Assembly (NCBI RefSeq): GCF_000740675.1
Contig: NZ_JPXI01000033.1
Coordinates: 372,001-436,000 of the forward strand
DNA length: 64,000 bases
Direction of reading: 5' to 3'
From: Massilia sp. BSC265
GTDB lineage: Bacteria > Pseudomonadota > Gammaproteobacteria > Burkholderiales > Burkholderiaceae_D
The notes below the pieces were generated by a model. It made no database searches and was not told where the DNA came from. It saw nothing but the letters and a program-made list of their open reading frames with translations. The translations under genes and the position numbers were made by a program. Shown here piece after piece: positions 16,301-25,455 of this stretch (its first letter is position 1; each line of letters starts with the position of its first letter).

Positions 16301-16864
16301 ATGAAAGCGATCTTCCTCGACAAGGACGGCACCCTGGTCGACGACCTTCCCTACAATGTCGAGCCGCGCCGGATCCGGCTGGTGAGCGGGGCCGGCGCCG
16401 CCCTGCGCCTGCTGGCGCGGCTCGGTTACCGCTTCTTCGTCGTGACCAACCAGTCCGGCATCGCGCACGGCTGCTTCGGAGAAGAAGCCATGGGACCGGT
16501 CGCCGACCGCCTGGCCGACCTGCTGTTCCGCGAACACCTCACGCTGGACGGCTTCTATTACTGTCCCCACCACCCGCTGGGCACGGTCGGCACCTATGCC
16601 ATGGTCTGCGCCTGCCGCAAACCCTCGCCGGGCATGCTCATCAAGGCCGCCCACGAACACGACATCAACCTGCGCGAATCCTGGATGATCGGCGACATCC
16701 TGCACGACGTCGAAGCCGGCAACCGCGCCGGCTGCCACACGCTCCTGATCGACAACGGCAACGAGACCGAATGGCGGCTCGGCCCGCGCCGCGTGCCCAC
16801 CCGCATGGCGCCGGACCTGTATTCCGCCGCCGTGCTGATCGCCTCGCACGACGAGGCGCGATGA
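16301..16864 (+). CDS. gmhB: HAD-IIIA phosphatase, D-glycero-D-manno-heptose-1,7-bisphosphate 7-phosphatase type
   Basis: This 187-residue protein begins FLDKDGTL (Asp7 nucleophile, Asp9 acid/base) and has the second HAD motif VVTNQSG, CRKPSPGML with the motif III Lys, and IGDILHDVEAG. The structural zinc site of GmhB is visible as Cys88, His90, Cys103 and Cys105. GmhB removes the 7-phosphate in ADP-heptose or GDP-heptose synthesis. The next gene encodes a GT9 heptosyltransferase-like enzyme, which fits. A related histidinol-phosphatase role is possible but less likely here. Confidence 0.85.
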   Translation: MKAIFLDKDGTLVDDLPYNVEPRRIRLVSGAGAALRLLARLGYRFFVVTNQSGIAHGCFGEEAMGPVADRLADLLFREHLTLDGFYYCPHHPLGTVGTYAMVCACRKPSPGMLIKAAHEHDINLRESWMIGDILHDVEAGNRAGCHTLLIDNGNETEWRLGPRRVPTRMAPDLYSAAVLIASHDEAR

Positions 16865-16887
16865 GACAGCTTCACGAGGGAGGCGCC

Positions 16888-18012
16888 ATGAGCACCCGGT
16901 TGTCGCGCCCCTGGCAGTCCGTACGGCGCATCCTGTGCGTCCGGCTCGATTCGCTCGGCGACGTGCTCATGTGCACGCCGGCGATCCGGGCCCTGCGCCA
17001 TACCCTGCCGGGCTGCCGCCTCACGCTGCTCACCTCGCCTTCCGGCGCGGCGGTCGCGCCCTGCATCCCCGAGCTCGACGCCGCGATCGCTTACCGCGCC
17101 CCCTGGATGAAGCACGCGGAGCCGGCGGGCACGGAAGCCCTGCAGGAATGCGCCACGCAGCTCGCTGCCCAGCGCTTCGACGCCGCCGTGATCTTCACGA
17201 CGTATTCGCAAAGTCCTCTGCCCGCCGCGATGCTGTGCCACCTGGCGGGCATTCCGCTGCGGCTGGCCTCCTGCCGCGAGAATCCTTACCAGTTGCTCAC
17301 CGACTGGGTGCCCGAGCGCGAGCTCGAACGCGCAAGCCGCCACGAAGTGCAGCGCCAGCTCGACCTGGTCGCCCATGTCGGCTGCGCGACTTCCGACACC
17401 ACGCTCTCCTTCGCCGTCCCGGCGGCGGACGCGTCGCGCGTCGGCACCAAGCTGGAAGATGCGGGAATCGATCCGGCGGCGCCCTACCTGGTGCTGCATG
17501 CGGGCGCGAGTGCCGCATCGCGGCGCTACCCGCTCCGGCACTGGTTGGTGTTGATCGGCATGCTGCGCAGGCAGTTCGGCTACCCGATCGTCCTGACCGG
17601 CGACCGCGGCGAGGCGGATGCGCTGCGTCCGCTGGCCGAGGCCTGGAAAGCCGCGACGCATTCCCTGATCGGAAAGCTCGAACTGGGAGAGCTGGGCGCA
17701 CTCATCCGCGGCTCAAGCCTGCTCATCACCGGCAACACGGGGCCGGCGCACATCGCGGCCGCCGTCGGCACGCCCCTGGTCGACCTGTACGCGCTGACGA
17801 ATCCCCAGCACACACCCTGGCGCGTCGCGCACCGCCTGCTGTTCCATGACGTCAGCTGCCGCAACTGCCTGCGCAGCAGCTGCCCGCAGGGCCACCATGC
17901 CTGCCTGGACTCCCTGGCGCCGCGCACGGTGCTGGAGGCTGCCGTCGAGCTGCTGGCGGCTGCCCCGCAGAGGCCGGCGCGCACGGATGACGGGGCACTT
18001 GCCTTCCCCTAG
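16888..18012 (+). CDS. Family 9 glycosyltransferase (heptosyltransferase-like)
   Basis: This 374-residue protein matches GT9 enzymes such as WaaC/Waa[20 protein letters not shown] at the N-terminus, [19 protein letters not shown] in the middle and the donor-binding [26 protein letters not shown] cysteine cluster near the end ([16 protein letters not shown]) is also seen in some GT9 members. It probably transfers a heptose to a surface glycan and is the last gene of the operon. An upstream in-frame ATG (16861) overlaps the gmhB stop, but GAGGGAGG just before 16888 supports the chosen start. Confidence 0.88.
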   Translation: MSTRLSRPWQSVRRILCVRLDSLGDVLMCTPAIRALRHTLPGCRLTLLTSPSGAAVAPCIPELDAAIAYRAPWMKHAEPAGTEALQECATQLAAQRFDAAVIFTTYSQSPLPAAMLCHLAGIPLRLASCRENPYQLLTDWVPERELERASRHEVQRQLDLVAHVGCATSDTTLSFAVPAADASRVGTKLEDAGIDPAAPYLVLHAGASAASRRYPLRHWLVLIGMLRRQFGYPIVLTGDRGEADALRPLAEAWKAATHSLIGKLELGELGALIRGSSLLITGNTGPAHIAAAVGTPLVDLYALTNPQHTPWRVAHRLLFHDVSCRNCLRSSCPQGHHACLDSLAPRTVLEAAVELLAAAPQRPARTDDGALAFP

Positions 18013-18103
18013 CGGAGACCGTATTGACGGGCTCGATATGCGAAAGCGCAAAAATCTGCGCGCAAACGTATTACAAAAACTCAAGTTTTTGGACGAGCTC
18101 TGA

Positions 18104-18109
18104 TATAAT
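18104..18109 (+). promoter_or_regulatory. -10 element of the tRNA-Pro promoter
   Basis: A perfect TATAAT lies 12 nt before the tRNA 5' end in an AT-rich stretch. The -35 region is not clear by eye. Confidence 0.6.
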
Positions 18110-18121
18110 TTCCGAGTTAGT

Positions 18122-18198
<77 letters not shown>

Positions 18199-18214
18199 AC
18201 AAATCCATCATTGG

Positions 18215-18239
18215 GGCCAACCATCGGTTGGCCTTTTTG
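18215..18239 (+). terminator. Rho-independent terminator of tRNA-Pro
   Basis: GGCCAACC (18215-18222) and GGTTGGCC (18226-18233) form a perfect 8-bp stem with a 3-nt loop, followed by TTTTT. Confidence 0.9.
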
Positions 18240-18391
18240 TTTGATGTGTTCCGTCCCGACGTTCGCTAGAGGGGATTGGATGCTCGTGCCACCGATGCTT
18301 CGCATTCAGGTCGAATCGAGATCGACAACACATTACCGGAACCACCGGCACGACCTCCTGGCCAACGCACGCCACCGAACAGCCACCCAGC

Positions 18392-18931
18392 TTACGCTTG
18401 CTTTTCCAGGGCCTTGCTCCACGACTCGCGGGCGACACGCCGGAATCCCAGTTTCTCGAACATGCGTTGCGCACGTCGGTTATCTGAATGAATGTCGGCC
18501 ACGAGATGGCTTAAGCCAAGGACATCCCTGGCGTAGATCGTCAGCAGCGTGATTGCTGCTCTCATATGGCCGCTTCCCCAAGCCGACTGTCTCGACAAGC
18601 AGCCCACCTCCGCCATATGAAGCGACTCGTCGAAGCTGTGCAATCCACAGGTACCGATGGGGGTATCACTACCAATAGGCACGATCGCCCACTCCAGGGA
18701 TTCGCCCTTTACCAGCAGCGTATGAACACTCTGGAGCATCAGTGAAACCGTTCCCGGATTGTTGAATGGCTCTTCATCCGTATATTCCATGACCGCCGGA
18801 TCGCTGTAAATCTGGAAAAGCGCCGAGGCGTCGCCACTGGTCATGCTCCTCAGCTCGACTGTGTCGCCTTGCAGGCGGGGAAGTGTAGTAGGCAGCATAA
18901 AATAAAGATCAGCCAATACCTCGCTGGCCAT
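18392..18931 (-). CDS. GNAT-family N-acetyltransferase (RimJ/RimL-like)
   Basis: This 179-residue protein has the RimJ/RimL-like GNAT layout: LRSMTSGDASALFQIYSDPAVMEY at the N-terminus, WAIVPIGSDTPIGTCGLH, the acetyl-CoA region around LSRQSAWGSGHM (a degenerate form of the Q/RxxGxG/A loop) and SDNRRAQRMFEKLGFRRVARE. It would acetylate a small molecule or protein N-terminus; the target is unknown. Base composition is lower in GC than the surrounding operons. It lies just beyond the tRNA-Pro gene, in a patch that may have been acquired. Confidence 0.85.
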   Translation of the reverse strand: MASEVLADLYFMLPTTLPRLQGDTVELRSMTSGDASALFQIYSDPAVMEYTDEEPFNNPGTVSLMLQSVHTLLVKGESLEWAIVPIGSDTPIGTCGLHSFDESLHMAEVGCLSRQSAWGSGHMRAAITLLTIYARDVLGLSHLVADIHSDNRRAQRMFEKLGFRRVARESWSKALEKQA

Positions 18932-19017
18932 GTTTCCAGAATCAAGGCGAGCGTCGAATTTTCAACGCTGGTGCAGGCCTACCTGGACAGTCGGCGTCCA
19001 AGCCACCGATGCACGAG

Positions 19018-19461
19018 CTAGTACCATTCGAGCGCTTCCAATTCGGCATGGTCAGCTCTCCCCTCACTCAACATACCGAGGGCGGAAATGAAATTGTCGA
19101 GCAATACTGGCTCCGACATCAAATGCAGCGTTGCCTCGCTGGCGAACTCCCGATCTTCGAAGCGGCTGAACTCGGACTGCGCCAATACGCGCACAAAGAG
19201 CTTGGCTCTTTTTCGGAAATGCATGCGAACGTCAAGCGCGCCAGATGCATACTCCGGCCCGAATTCGCCGAATCGAAGGTTGAACAAGCCTCCGTGGATC
19301 TGATCCTTGAATTTGTGGAGTCCCGACACCGTGTCGGCGAGTTTTTTATGTCCAACGTATATATCGGTGGAGAACAAGGAACGCCCGTCACGGATCTCCA
19401 CTTGCAGAGCAAGCATGTCCTCATCAGACGACAACTTGCTGAAGCTGATGCCAGGCGTCAT
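19018..19461 (-). CDS. Hypothetical protein, lower-GC patch
   Basis: I do not recognise this 147-residue protein with confidence. It has a pattern of alternating strands (LALQVEIRDGRSLFSTDIYVG, EYASGALDVRMHFRKRAKLFVRV) similar to small beta-rich proteins that often occur beside toxins or as orphans, but no toxin gene is adjacent. The opposite strand is also open over nearly the same range (19009-19479); the minus frame is preferred because its composition and strand pattern look protein-like. The ribosome-binding site is poor. GC is clearly lower than in the flanking genes. Confidence 0.6.
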   Translation of the reverse strand: MTPGISFSKLSSDEDMLALQVEIRDGRSLFSTDIYVGHKKLADTVSGLHKFKDQIHGGLFNLRFGEFGPEYASGALDVRMHFRKRAKLFVRVLAQSEFSRFEDREFASEATLHLMSEPVLLDNFISALGMLSEGRADHAELEALEWY

Positions 19462-19563
19462 AGGCTACATTCACAATGATGTCTTACAAATCGACCGGGG
19501 TGTCGTGAAGCACGATCATCCTGTCAAAGCATTGGCACTGTCGCCGCATGCCGGCGGCCCTGC

Positions 19564-21459
19564 CTACTTCCAATCCCCCCGCAACGCCAGCACCTGCTGC
19601 TGCAAATACTCCGGCGAGGCCGCCTCCGGCGCTACCGGATGCCCCACCGCCAGCGCCAGCTTCGAGCGGATCCCACGCGCGAACGAACGCTCGAACACAT
19701 TCGACTTATCGCGCGTGAACACGCTGCCCCACAGCCCGCGCAGGGCCATCGGGATCACCGGCACCTTGCTGCGCTCGACGATCTTCGCGATGCCGCTGCG
19801 GAACTCGTTGATCTCGCCGGTATGGGTCAGCTTCCCTTCCGGGAAGATGCACACCAGTTCTCCCTGGTGCAGCGCTTCCGCGATGTCGACGAAGGCGCGC
19901 TCCATCATGAACGGATCTTCCTTGCTTGGTGCGATCGGGATCGCCTTGGCCGCGCGGAAGATCCAGCGCAGGAAGGGCGTCCTGAAGATGCGGTGGTCCA
20001 TCACGAAGCGGATCGGACGCGGGCTGGCGGCGCCGATGACGAGTGCGTCGACGTAGCTCACGTGGTTGCAAACCAGCACCGCAGGGCCCTGCTCTGGAAT
20101 GCGGTCGGCGTCGATGGTGCGTACGCGGTAGCCGGTGTGGATCAGCATCCAGGCCAGGAAGCGCATCAGGAATTCCGGCACCAGCGAGAAGATGTACACC
20201 GCCACGCAGGCGTTCAGCAGCGCCGTCGCCAGGAACATTTCAGGAATGGTGAAGCCCTGCCCCAGCAGCACGATCGCCACGCCGGCGGCCGCCACCATGA
20301 ACAGCGCATTCAGGATGTTCATGCCGGCGATGGTGCGCGACACGTGTTTCGGGTCGCAGCGGGTCTGGATCAGCGCAAACAGGGGCACGATGAACAGGCC
20401 GCCGAACACGCCGATCAGGACCAGGTCGAGCATGATGCGCCACGCGCCCGGCAGGCCCATCAAGGCGATGGCGCCCACGGTCGCCGTGCCGTTGAGCTCC
20501 GCATAGGCCACGCTGGCGAAATACAGGTCGATGCCGAATACCGACAGGCCGATCGAGCCGAAAGGCACCAGGCCGATCTCGACCTTGTGGCCCGAGAGCT
20601 TTTCGCACAGCAGCGAACCGGCGCCGATGCCGAGCGAGAACACGGTCAGCAGCAGCATGATCACGCTGTGGTCGCCGTGCAGGTAATCCTTGGCGTACAG
20701 CGGGAACTGCGACAGCACCAGCGCGCCGTAGAACCAGAACCAGGAATTGCCCAGCATCGACAGGAACACGGTGCGATTCTGGCTCGAGAACTTCAGGTTG
20801 CGGATCGATTCGGCGAAGGGATTGCGGCTGATCTTCAGCTCCGGCACCGGCGCCGGCGATGGCGGGATGCGCCAGCTAGCGAACAAGCCCAGCACCGCGC
20901 ACAGCAGCGTGCCGCCGGCGACCAGCTCGATGCCCCAGGGTTTCACGCCGACCAGCAGCGTGCCCGCGACCTCGCCCAGCAGGATGCCCACAAACGTACC
21001 CATCTCGATGACGCCGTTGCCGCCGACCAGTTCCTCGGATTTCAGGTGCTGCGGCAGGTAGGCGTACTTGACCGGGCCGAACAGGGTCGAGTGCAAGCCC
21101 ATGCCGACCACGGCGGCGACCAGGACCCACAGCGTGTGGGTCAGCCAGCCGATACCGGCCACCAGCATGATGGCGATTTCGAGCAGCTTGACGAACCTGG
21201 CCATGCGCGCCTTGTCGAACTTGTCGGCGATCTGGCCGGAGGTCGCGGAAAACAGCACGAAGGGCAGGATGAACAGGCCCGCGATCAGGTTGTTCAGCAT
21301 GCCCGGATCAAGCGTGGTCCAGTTCGCGGTGTCGAAGGTTAGCGCCACCAGCAGCGCGGTCTTGAACAGGTTGTCGTTGAAGGCGCCGAAGAACTGGGTC
21401 CAGAAGAAGGGGCCGAAACGGCGCTGCGTCAGCAGGGAGAACTGGCTCGGTTGGCTCAT
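19564..21459 (-). CDS. MFS lysophospholipid transporter fused to 1-acylglycerol-3-phosphate acyltransferase (LplT-PlsC)
   Basis: The first ~420 residues are a 12-helix MFS transporter (FFGAFNDNLFKTALLVALTF at the N-terminus) of the LplT type. The last ~200 residues are a PlsC acyltransferase with the catalytic NHVSYVD (HX4D), FPEGKLTHTG and the IPMALRG block. In E. coli lplT and aas are separate; here the acyltransferase is fused directly to the transporter and no acyl-ACP synthetase domain follows. The protein likely flips lysophospholipid across the inner membrane and re-acylates it. It is transcribed alone. Confidence 0.9.
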   Translation of the reverse strand: MSQPSQFSLLTQRRFGPFFWTQFFGAFNDNLFKTALLVALTFDTANWTTLDPGMLNNLIAGLFILPFVLFSATSGQIADKFDKARMARFVKLLEIAIMLVAGIGWLTHTLWVLVAAVVGMGLHSTLFGPVKYAYLPQHLKSEELVGGNGVIEMGTFVGILLGEVAGTLLVGVKPWGIELVAGGTLLCAVLGLFASWRIPPSPAPVPELKISRNPFAESIRNLKFSSQNRTVFLSMLGNSWFWFYGALVLSQFPLYAKDYLHGDHSVIMLLLTVFSLGIGAGSLLCEKLSGHKVEIGLVPFGSIGLSVFGIDLYFASVAYAELNGTATVGAIALMGLPGAWRIMLDLVLIGVFGGLFIVPLFALIQTRCDPKHVSRTIAGMNILNALFMVAAAGVAIVLLGQGFTIPEMFLATALLNACVAVYIFSLVPEFLMRFLAWMLIHTGYRVRTIDADRIPEQGPAVLVCNHVSYVDALVIGAASPRPIRFVMDHRIFRTPFLRWIFRAAKAIPIAPSKEDPFMMERAFVDIAEALHQGELVCIFPEGKLTHTGEINEFRSGIAKIVERSKVPVIPMALRGLWGSVFTRDKSNVFERSFARGIRSKLALAVGHPVAPEAASPEYLQQQVLALRGDWK

Positions 21460-22039
21460 GCGCTTATCTCTTGTTCAAGGAAGTCGTAATCTACAACAGG
21501 CACCGGGACCATACAAAGGATATTGCCCCATCTCATCGTTGCGTCGCCGATATTAATTCCTAAAGTCTCGGCTGGCGATACCGGATGGGTAAAAAGCATA
21601 GTCCGCCAATCGGTTCAAGCGGCGTGCCATGTCAACCGGAGGCATTGATAAACTTGATTGAAACGTCTCAAGCATCCGTACACACAACGCGATTGTGCAG
21701 CGCAGCGCAGGTAGAATCCGCGGATGACCTCTTCCGACTTCCTCCTCCGCTACGCCAGCGTGACGACGGCGCTGTTCGACCATATCGAACACGACATGCT
21801 GGCCCTGTCCTGTGCGTTCATCGACGATGACGACACTCCGCCACCAGCCTGGCAGGATGCCCTGCCTCCACACGCGATGCAGCCGCTCGGCCTGCCTCAG
21901 GCGTGACAGCCCTGAACACGCAGCCGGCCGGCAAAAAAAATGATTCGAATTTGCGGGCAATGCCGCAGAATTCGAATCATGTTGTGCCCGGCAACACCTG
22001 TCCTCCGGCCAGCCCACCGCCGTTGCGGCGGCGGGGTTC
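21460..22039. other. 580-bp region with no confident gene
   Basis: A 60-codon plus-strand frame (21724-21906, MTSSDFLLRYASVTTALFDHIE...) has a plausible amphipathic protein sequence but no good ribosome-binding site, so it is left as a possible small gene. The minus frame at 21553-22017 is Arg/Cys-rich and looks non-coding. The last 110 bases carry the homoserine dehydrogenase terminator. Confidence 0.4.
21932..21980 (-). terminator. Strong terminator downstream of homoserine dehydrogenase
   Basis: On the minus strand ATGATTCGAATT (21980-21969) pairs with AATTCGAATCAT (21951-21940), with an inner TGCGG/CCGCA stem, and is followed by eight T residues. Confidence 0.92.
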
Positions 22040-23359
22040 TCAGGCCAGCGTTTCGAGGCGAATCCGCGTGACCTTGCCGATCACTGCCGGCAGGTTCTCG
22101 ATCTTCTCGATCGCCGCGATGATGTTCTTCTCGCGGGTCTGGTGGGTGAGCAGGATGATGTCGAGGTTGACCTGGTCTCCCGGCTCCTTCTGCAGCACCG
22201 CGTCGATCGAGATGCCGGCGTCGGCCAGGATGCGGGTCAGGTCGGCCATCACGCCGAGCTGGTCCTTCACGTAGACGCGCAGGTAGTAGCTGGTGGTGAT
22301 CTCGGCCATCGGCACGATGGCGACGTCGGTCATCTCGTTCGGCTGGAAAGCCAGGTGCGGCACGCGGCAGTACGGGTCGACGGTCGCCAGGCGGGTCACG
22401 TCGACCAGGTCGGCGATCACGGCCGAGGCAGTCGGCTCCGAGCCCGCGCCCTTGCCGTAGTACAGCGAAGCGCCCACCGCGTCGGCCTGCACCAGCACTG
22501 CATTCATCGCGCCTTCCACGTTGGCGATCAGGCGTGCCGCCGGGATCAGGGTCGGATGCACGCGCAGCTCGATGCCTTCGCCCGACGCCGTATGGGTGCG
22601 GCGTGCGATGCCCAGCAGCTTGATGCGGTAACCGAGCTGCTCGGCGTAGCGGATGTCGCGTGCCTGCAACTGGCTGATGCCCTCGATGTAGGCCTTGTCG
22701 AACTGCACCGGGATGCCGAAGGCGATCGCCGACATGATGGTGAGCTTGTGCGCCGCGTCCACGCCCTCGATGTCGAAGGTCGGGTCGGCCTCGGCATAGC
22801 CCAGCTCCTGGGCCTGCTTCAGCACGGTGGCGAAGTCCAGGCCCTTTTCGCGCATTTCCGACAGGATGAAGTTGGTGGTGCCGTTGATGATGCCGGCCAC
22901 CGATTCGATGCGGTTTGCCGTCAGGCCTTCGCGCAGCGCCTTGATGATCGGCACGCCGCCGGCGACGGCCGCCTCGAAGGCCACCATCACGCCCTTTTCC
23001 TGGGCTGCGGCGAAGATCTCGTTGCCGTGCAGGGCCAGCAGGGCCTTGTTCGCCGTGACGACATGCTTGCCGTTGGCGATTGCCCTCAAGACCAATTCGC
23101 GCGGGAGCTCGTAGCCGCCGATCAGCTCGACGACGATGTCGATGTCCGGGTGGTTCACCACGGCGAATGGGTCGGCCACCACTTCCACGGCGGCGCCGAC
23201 AATGCCGCGTGCCTTTTCCAGGTTGCGCGCCGCCACCATCGTGATCTCGATTCCGCGGCCGGCGCGGCGGCGGATATCCTCCTGGTTGCGTTGAAGAACG
23301 TTAAAGGTGCCCGCACCGACGGTGCCGATGCCCAGGAGGCCTACTTTGATGGGTTTCAT
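22040..23359 (-). CDS. hom: Homoserine dehydrogenase
   Basis: This 439-residue enzyme reduces aspartate semialdehyde to homoserine for threonine and methionine synthesis. The NAD(P) fold begins GLLGIGTVGAGTF; the catalytic domain contains GIINGTTNFILSEM and a conserved Lys in YAEADPTFDIEG..DAAHKL; an ACT domain occupies about residues 350-435 (YYLRVYVKDQLGVMADLTRI), consistent with feedback control by threonine. It follows an aminotransferase gene by 47 nt on the same strand. The usual downstream threonine synthase gene is missing; a strong terminator is there instead. Confidence 0.96.
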   Translation of the reverse strand: MKPIKVGLLGIGTVGAGTFNVLQRNQEDIRRRAGRGIEITMVAARNLEKARGIVGAAVEVVADPFAVVNHPDIDIVVELIGGYELPRELVLRAIANGKHVVTANKALLALHGNEIFAAAQEKGVMVAFEAAVAGGVPIIKALREGLTANRIESVAGIINGTTNFILSEMREKGLDFATVLKQAQELGYAEADPTFDIEGVDAAHKLTIMSAIAFGIPVQFDKAYIEGISQLQARDIRYAEQLGYRIKLLGIARRTHTASGEGIELRVHPTLIPAARLIANVEGAMNAVLVQADAVGASLYYGKGAGSEPTASAVIADLVDVTRLATVDPYCRVPHLAFQPNEMTDVAIVPMAEITTSYYLRVYVKDQLGVMADLTRILADAGISIDAVLQKEPGDQVNLDIILLTHQTREKNIIAAIEKIENLPAVIGKVTRIRLETLA

Positions 23360-23406
23360 GATCTCGTATCTTCGTTAATGACCAAAAAGGAGCAACGTCG
23401 CCCGCC

Positions 23407-24633
23407 TCAGCGCGCGTGGCGTCGGCGGTACCCGTCCAGGAAGCGCGCGATGCGTCCGCAGGCATCCGTCAAGTCGTCGGAATTAGGCAGGAACACCAGC
23501 CGGAAATGGTCCGGGGCGATCCAGTTGAAGCCGGTGCCCTGCACCAGCAGCACTTTTTCCTCGGACAGCAGTTGGCAGATGAACTGCTGGTCGTCCGCGA
23601 TCGGGTACATCTTCGGGTCGAGGCGTGGGAACATGTACAGCGCCGCTTTTGGCTTGACGCAGGACACACCCGGAATGTCGGTGAGCAGCTTGTGCGCGAG
23701 GTCGCGCTGTTTCAGGAGGCGTCCCCCGGGGCCGACCAGGTCGGCGATGCTCTGGTAGCCGCCAAGGGCGGTCTGGATCGCGAACTGGCCCGGCGCATTG
23801 GCGCACAGGCGCATCGAAGCCAGCATGTTCAGGCCCTCGATGTAGTCCCTGGCGTGGCGCTTCTCGCCCGACACCACCATCCAGCCGGCTCGGTAGCCGC
23901 AGGAGCGGTAATTCTTCGACAGGCCGTTCAGGGTCACGAACAGGACGTCGTCGGCCAGCGAGGCAATGGAAACATGCTCTTCGCCATCGTACAGGGTCTT
24001 GTCGTAGATCTCGTCGGCGTAGACGATCAGTTGGTGCTGGCGCGCCAGCTCGATGATGTCCAGCAGGACTTCGCGCGGATACAAGGCGCCGGTCGGGTTG
24101 TTCGGATTGATGACGACGATCGCGCGCGTATTGGGGGTGATTTTCCGGCGCATGTCTTCGATGTCGGGCAGCCAGCCGGCGCCCTCGTCGCACACGTAGT
24201 GGATGGGCGCGCCGCCGGCCAGGCTGACGGCCGCGGTCCACAGCGGGTAGTCCGGGGCCGGCACCAGCACCTCGTCGCCATTATTCAGCAGGCCCTGCAT
24301 GGCCATAACGATCAGTTCCGATGCGCCATTGCCCAGGTAAATATCATCGATCCCGACGCCGGCGATGTTCTTGCCCTGGGTGTAGTGCATCACCGCCTTG
24401 CGCGGCGCGAACATGCCCTTGGAGTCGGTATAACCGGCTGCGCCGTGCATGTTGCGGATCATGTCGTGCACGATTTCGTCGGGCGGATCGAAACCGAACA
24501 CCGCCAGGTTGCCGATGTTCAGCTTGATGATCTTCTGGCCGTCTTCTTCCATCGCCCGGGCCTGTTCCAGGGCCGGGCCGCGGATTTCGTAGCAGACGTC
24601 GTCCAGCTTGTTCGATTTCGAGATCGGTCGCAA
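23407..24633 (-). CDS. Class I/II PLP aminotransferase (AlaA-like), TTG start
   Basis: This 408-residue aminotransferase resembles AlaA/AlaC alanine-type aminotransferases: YTDSKGMFAPRKAVMHY, INPNNPTGALYPREVL, YADEIYDKTLYDGEEH and the PLP-binding Lys in LNGLSKNYRSCGYRAGW. The start codon is TTG at 24633, preceded by AGGGGAC, and the N-terminus MRPISKSNKLDDVCYEIRG fits the family. In betaproteobacteria this gene commonly stands directly upstream of hom, as here. The likely reaction is pyruvate/alanine or a related 2-oxoacid transamination. Confidence 0.9.
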   Translation of the reverse strand: MRPISKSNKLDDVCYEIRGPALEQARAMEEDGQKIIKLNIGNLAVFGFDPPDEIVHDMIRNMHGAAGYTDSKGMFAPRKAVMHYTQGKNIAGVGIDDIYLGNGASELIVMAMQGLLNNGDEVLVPAPDYPLWTAAVSLAGGAPIHYVCDEGAGWLPDIEDMRRKITPNTRAIVVINPNNPTGALYPREVLLDIIELARQHQLIVYADEIYDKTLYDGEEHVSIASLADDVLFVTLNGLSKNYRSCGYRAGWMVVSGEKRHARDYIEGLNMLASMRLCANAPGQFAIQTALGGYQSIADLVGPGGRLLKQRDLAHKLLTDIPGVSCVKPKAALYMFPRLDPKMYPIADDQQFICQLLSEEKVLLVQGTGFNWIAPDHFRLVFLPNSDDLTDACGRIARFLDGYRRRHAR

Positions 24634-24962
24634 AGTGTCCCCTGTGAGATATGGCTCGCGCGCCCGCGCTTGTCGTGCGCTTTTGTTGCAGTGCGAAAAA
24701 TACCCATTCTGCCGAAAGCGCTCGATTTAAGCAACCTTACCCCGTTCCGACCGAATAAAATCCTGCCGGAGAGCACTGCCGGGACGTTTGGCAGCCTTTA
24801 CTATGCACCGGCACCGGATGAAGTCGGATAGCGCCGGTCCGATCATGCTCCATCCGGCGATGCGGGACAGCCCACCTCTCCGGGTTACAATGGATGCTTC
24901 GATGCCAACCTGCCGCCAACTGCCCCGCCGGGCATCGCTGCGGCTCACCATCTCGCGATACG
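24634..24962. other. Divergent intergenic region, 329 bp
   Basis: It lies between the aminotransferase (minus) and the Mth938-like gene (plus) and should contain both promoters. I see no structured element, tRNA or convincing small gene in it. Confidence 0.5.
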
Positions 24963-25340
24963 ATGAAGCTCCATTCCGACAATACCCAGCAGTACCAGAC
25001 CGTCACCGGCTACGACGCCAGCGGGGTCGAGATCAACGCCGAGCGTTTCAACTACAGCCTGACCGTCATGCCGGAAGTGCCGCCGCGTGCCTGGAACGTG
25101 GCACGTTTCGAAGACCTGACCGCTGCCCATTTCGAGGAAATTGCCAAGGATGCGCCCGACGTCGTGGTGCTCGGCACCGGCGAGCGCCAGCGCTTCGTCC
25201 ATCCGAAACTGGTGGCCAGCCTCTCGAGCATGCATGTCGGGGTGGACTGCATGGATAGCCAGGCCGCCTGCCGCACCTATAACGTGCTGATGGGCGAAGG
25301 ACGCAAGGTCACGCTGGCCCTGATCATCGACGGCGCCTGA
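24963..25340 (+). CDS. Mth938-like domain protein (DUF498)
   Basis: This 125-residue protein matches the Mth938/NDUFAF3-like fold: GYDASGVEINAERFNYSLTV, then DVVVLGTGERQRFVHPKLVASL and the C-terminal VLMGEGRKVTLALIIDGA. Members are small cytoplasmic proteins of unknown bacterial function; the mitochondrial relative assists complex I assembly. The ATG at 24963 is chosen because the codons upstream in frame (from 24894) do not match the family. Confidence 0.88.
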   Translation: MKLHSDNTQQYQTVTGYDASGVEINAERFNYSLTVMPEVPPRAWNVARFEDLTAAHFEEIAKDAPDVVVLGTGERQRFVHPKLVASLSSMHVGVDCMDSQAACRTYNVLMGEGRKVTLALIIDGA

Positions 25341-25429
25341 TTTCCAGCCTGCCGCTTTCCACTTCACGCCGCGCCCGCCGCGGTGTGTCTCCGGTCGTGT
25401 CATTCGGTCGTCCTGCAGGCGCGTAGCGG

Positions 25430-25455
25430 GATGCAAATTATTTCCATTTTGCATC
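25430..25455. promoter_or_regulatory. Palindromic site upstream of the peroxiredoxin gene
   Basis: GATGCAAA (25430-25437) and TTTGCATC (25448-25455) are perfect 8-bp inverted arms separated by 10 nt, in an AT-rich stretch about 175 nt before the prxQ start. The dyad suits a dimeric regulator; its identity is unknown. Confidence 0.4.

Noticed and set aside
19009-19479. Plus-strand frame overlapping the unknown minus-strand protein
   Set aside because: Only one strand is likely coding; the minus frame has the more protein-like pattern of hydrophobic strands. This remains a judgement.
21553-22017. Minus-strand frame of 154 codons downstream of hom
   Set aside because: It overlaps the hom terminator, is Arg/Cys-rich and has no recognisable domain or ribosome-binding site.
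22142-23758. Plus-strand frame opposite hom and the aminotransferase
   Set aside because: The frame spans two well-supported genes on the other strand and has His/Asp/Arg-rich, domain-free sequence.
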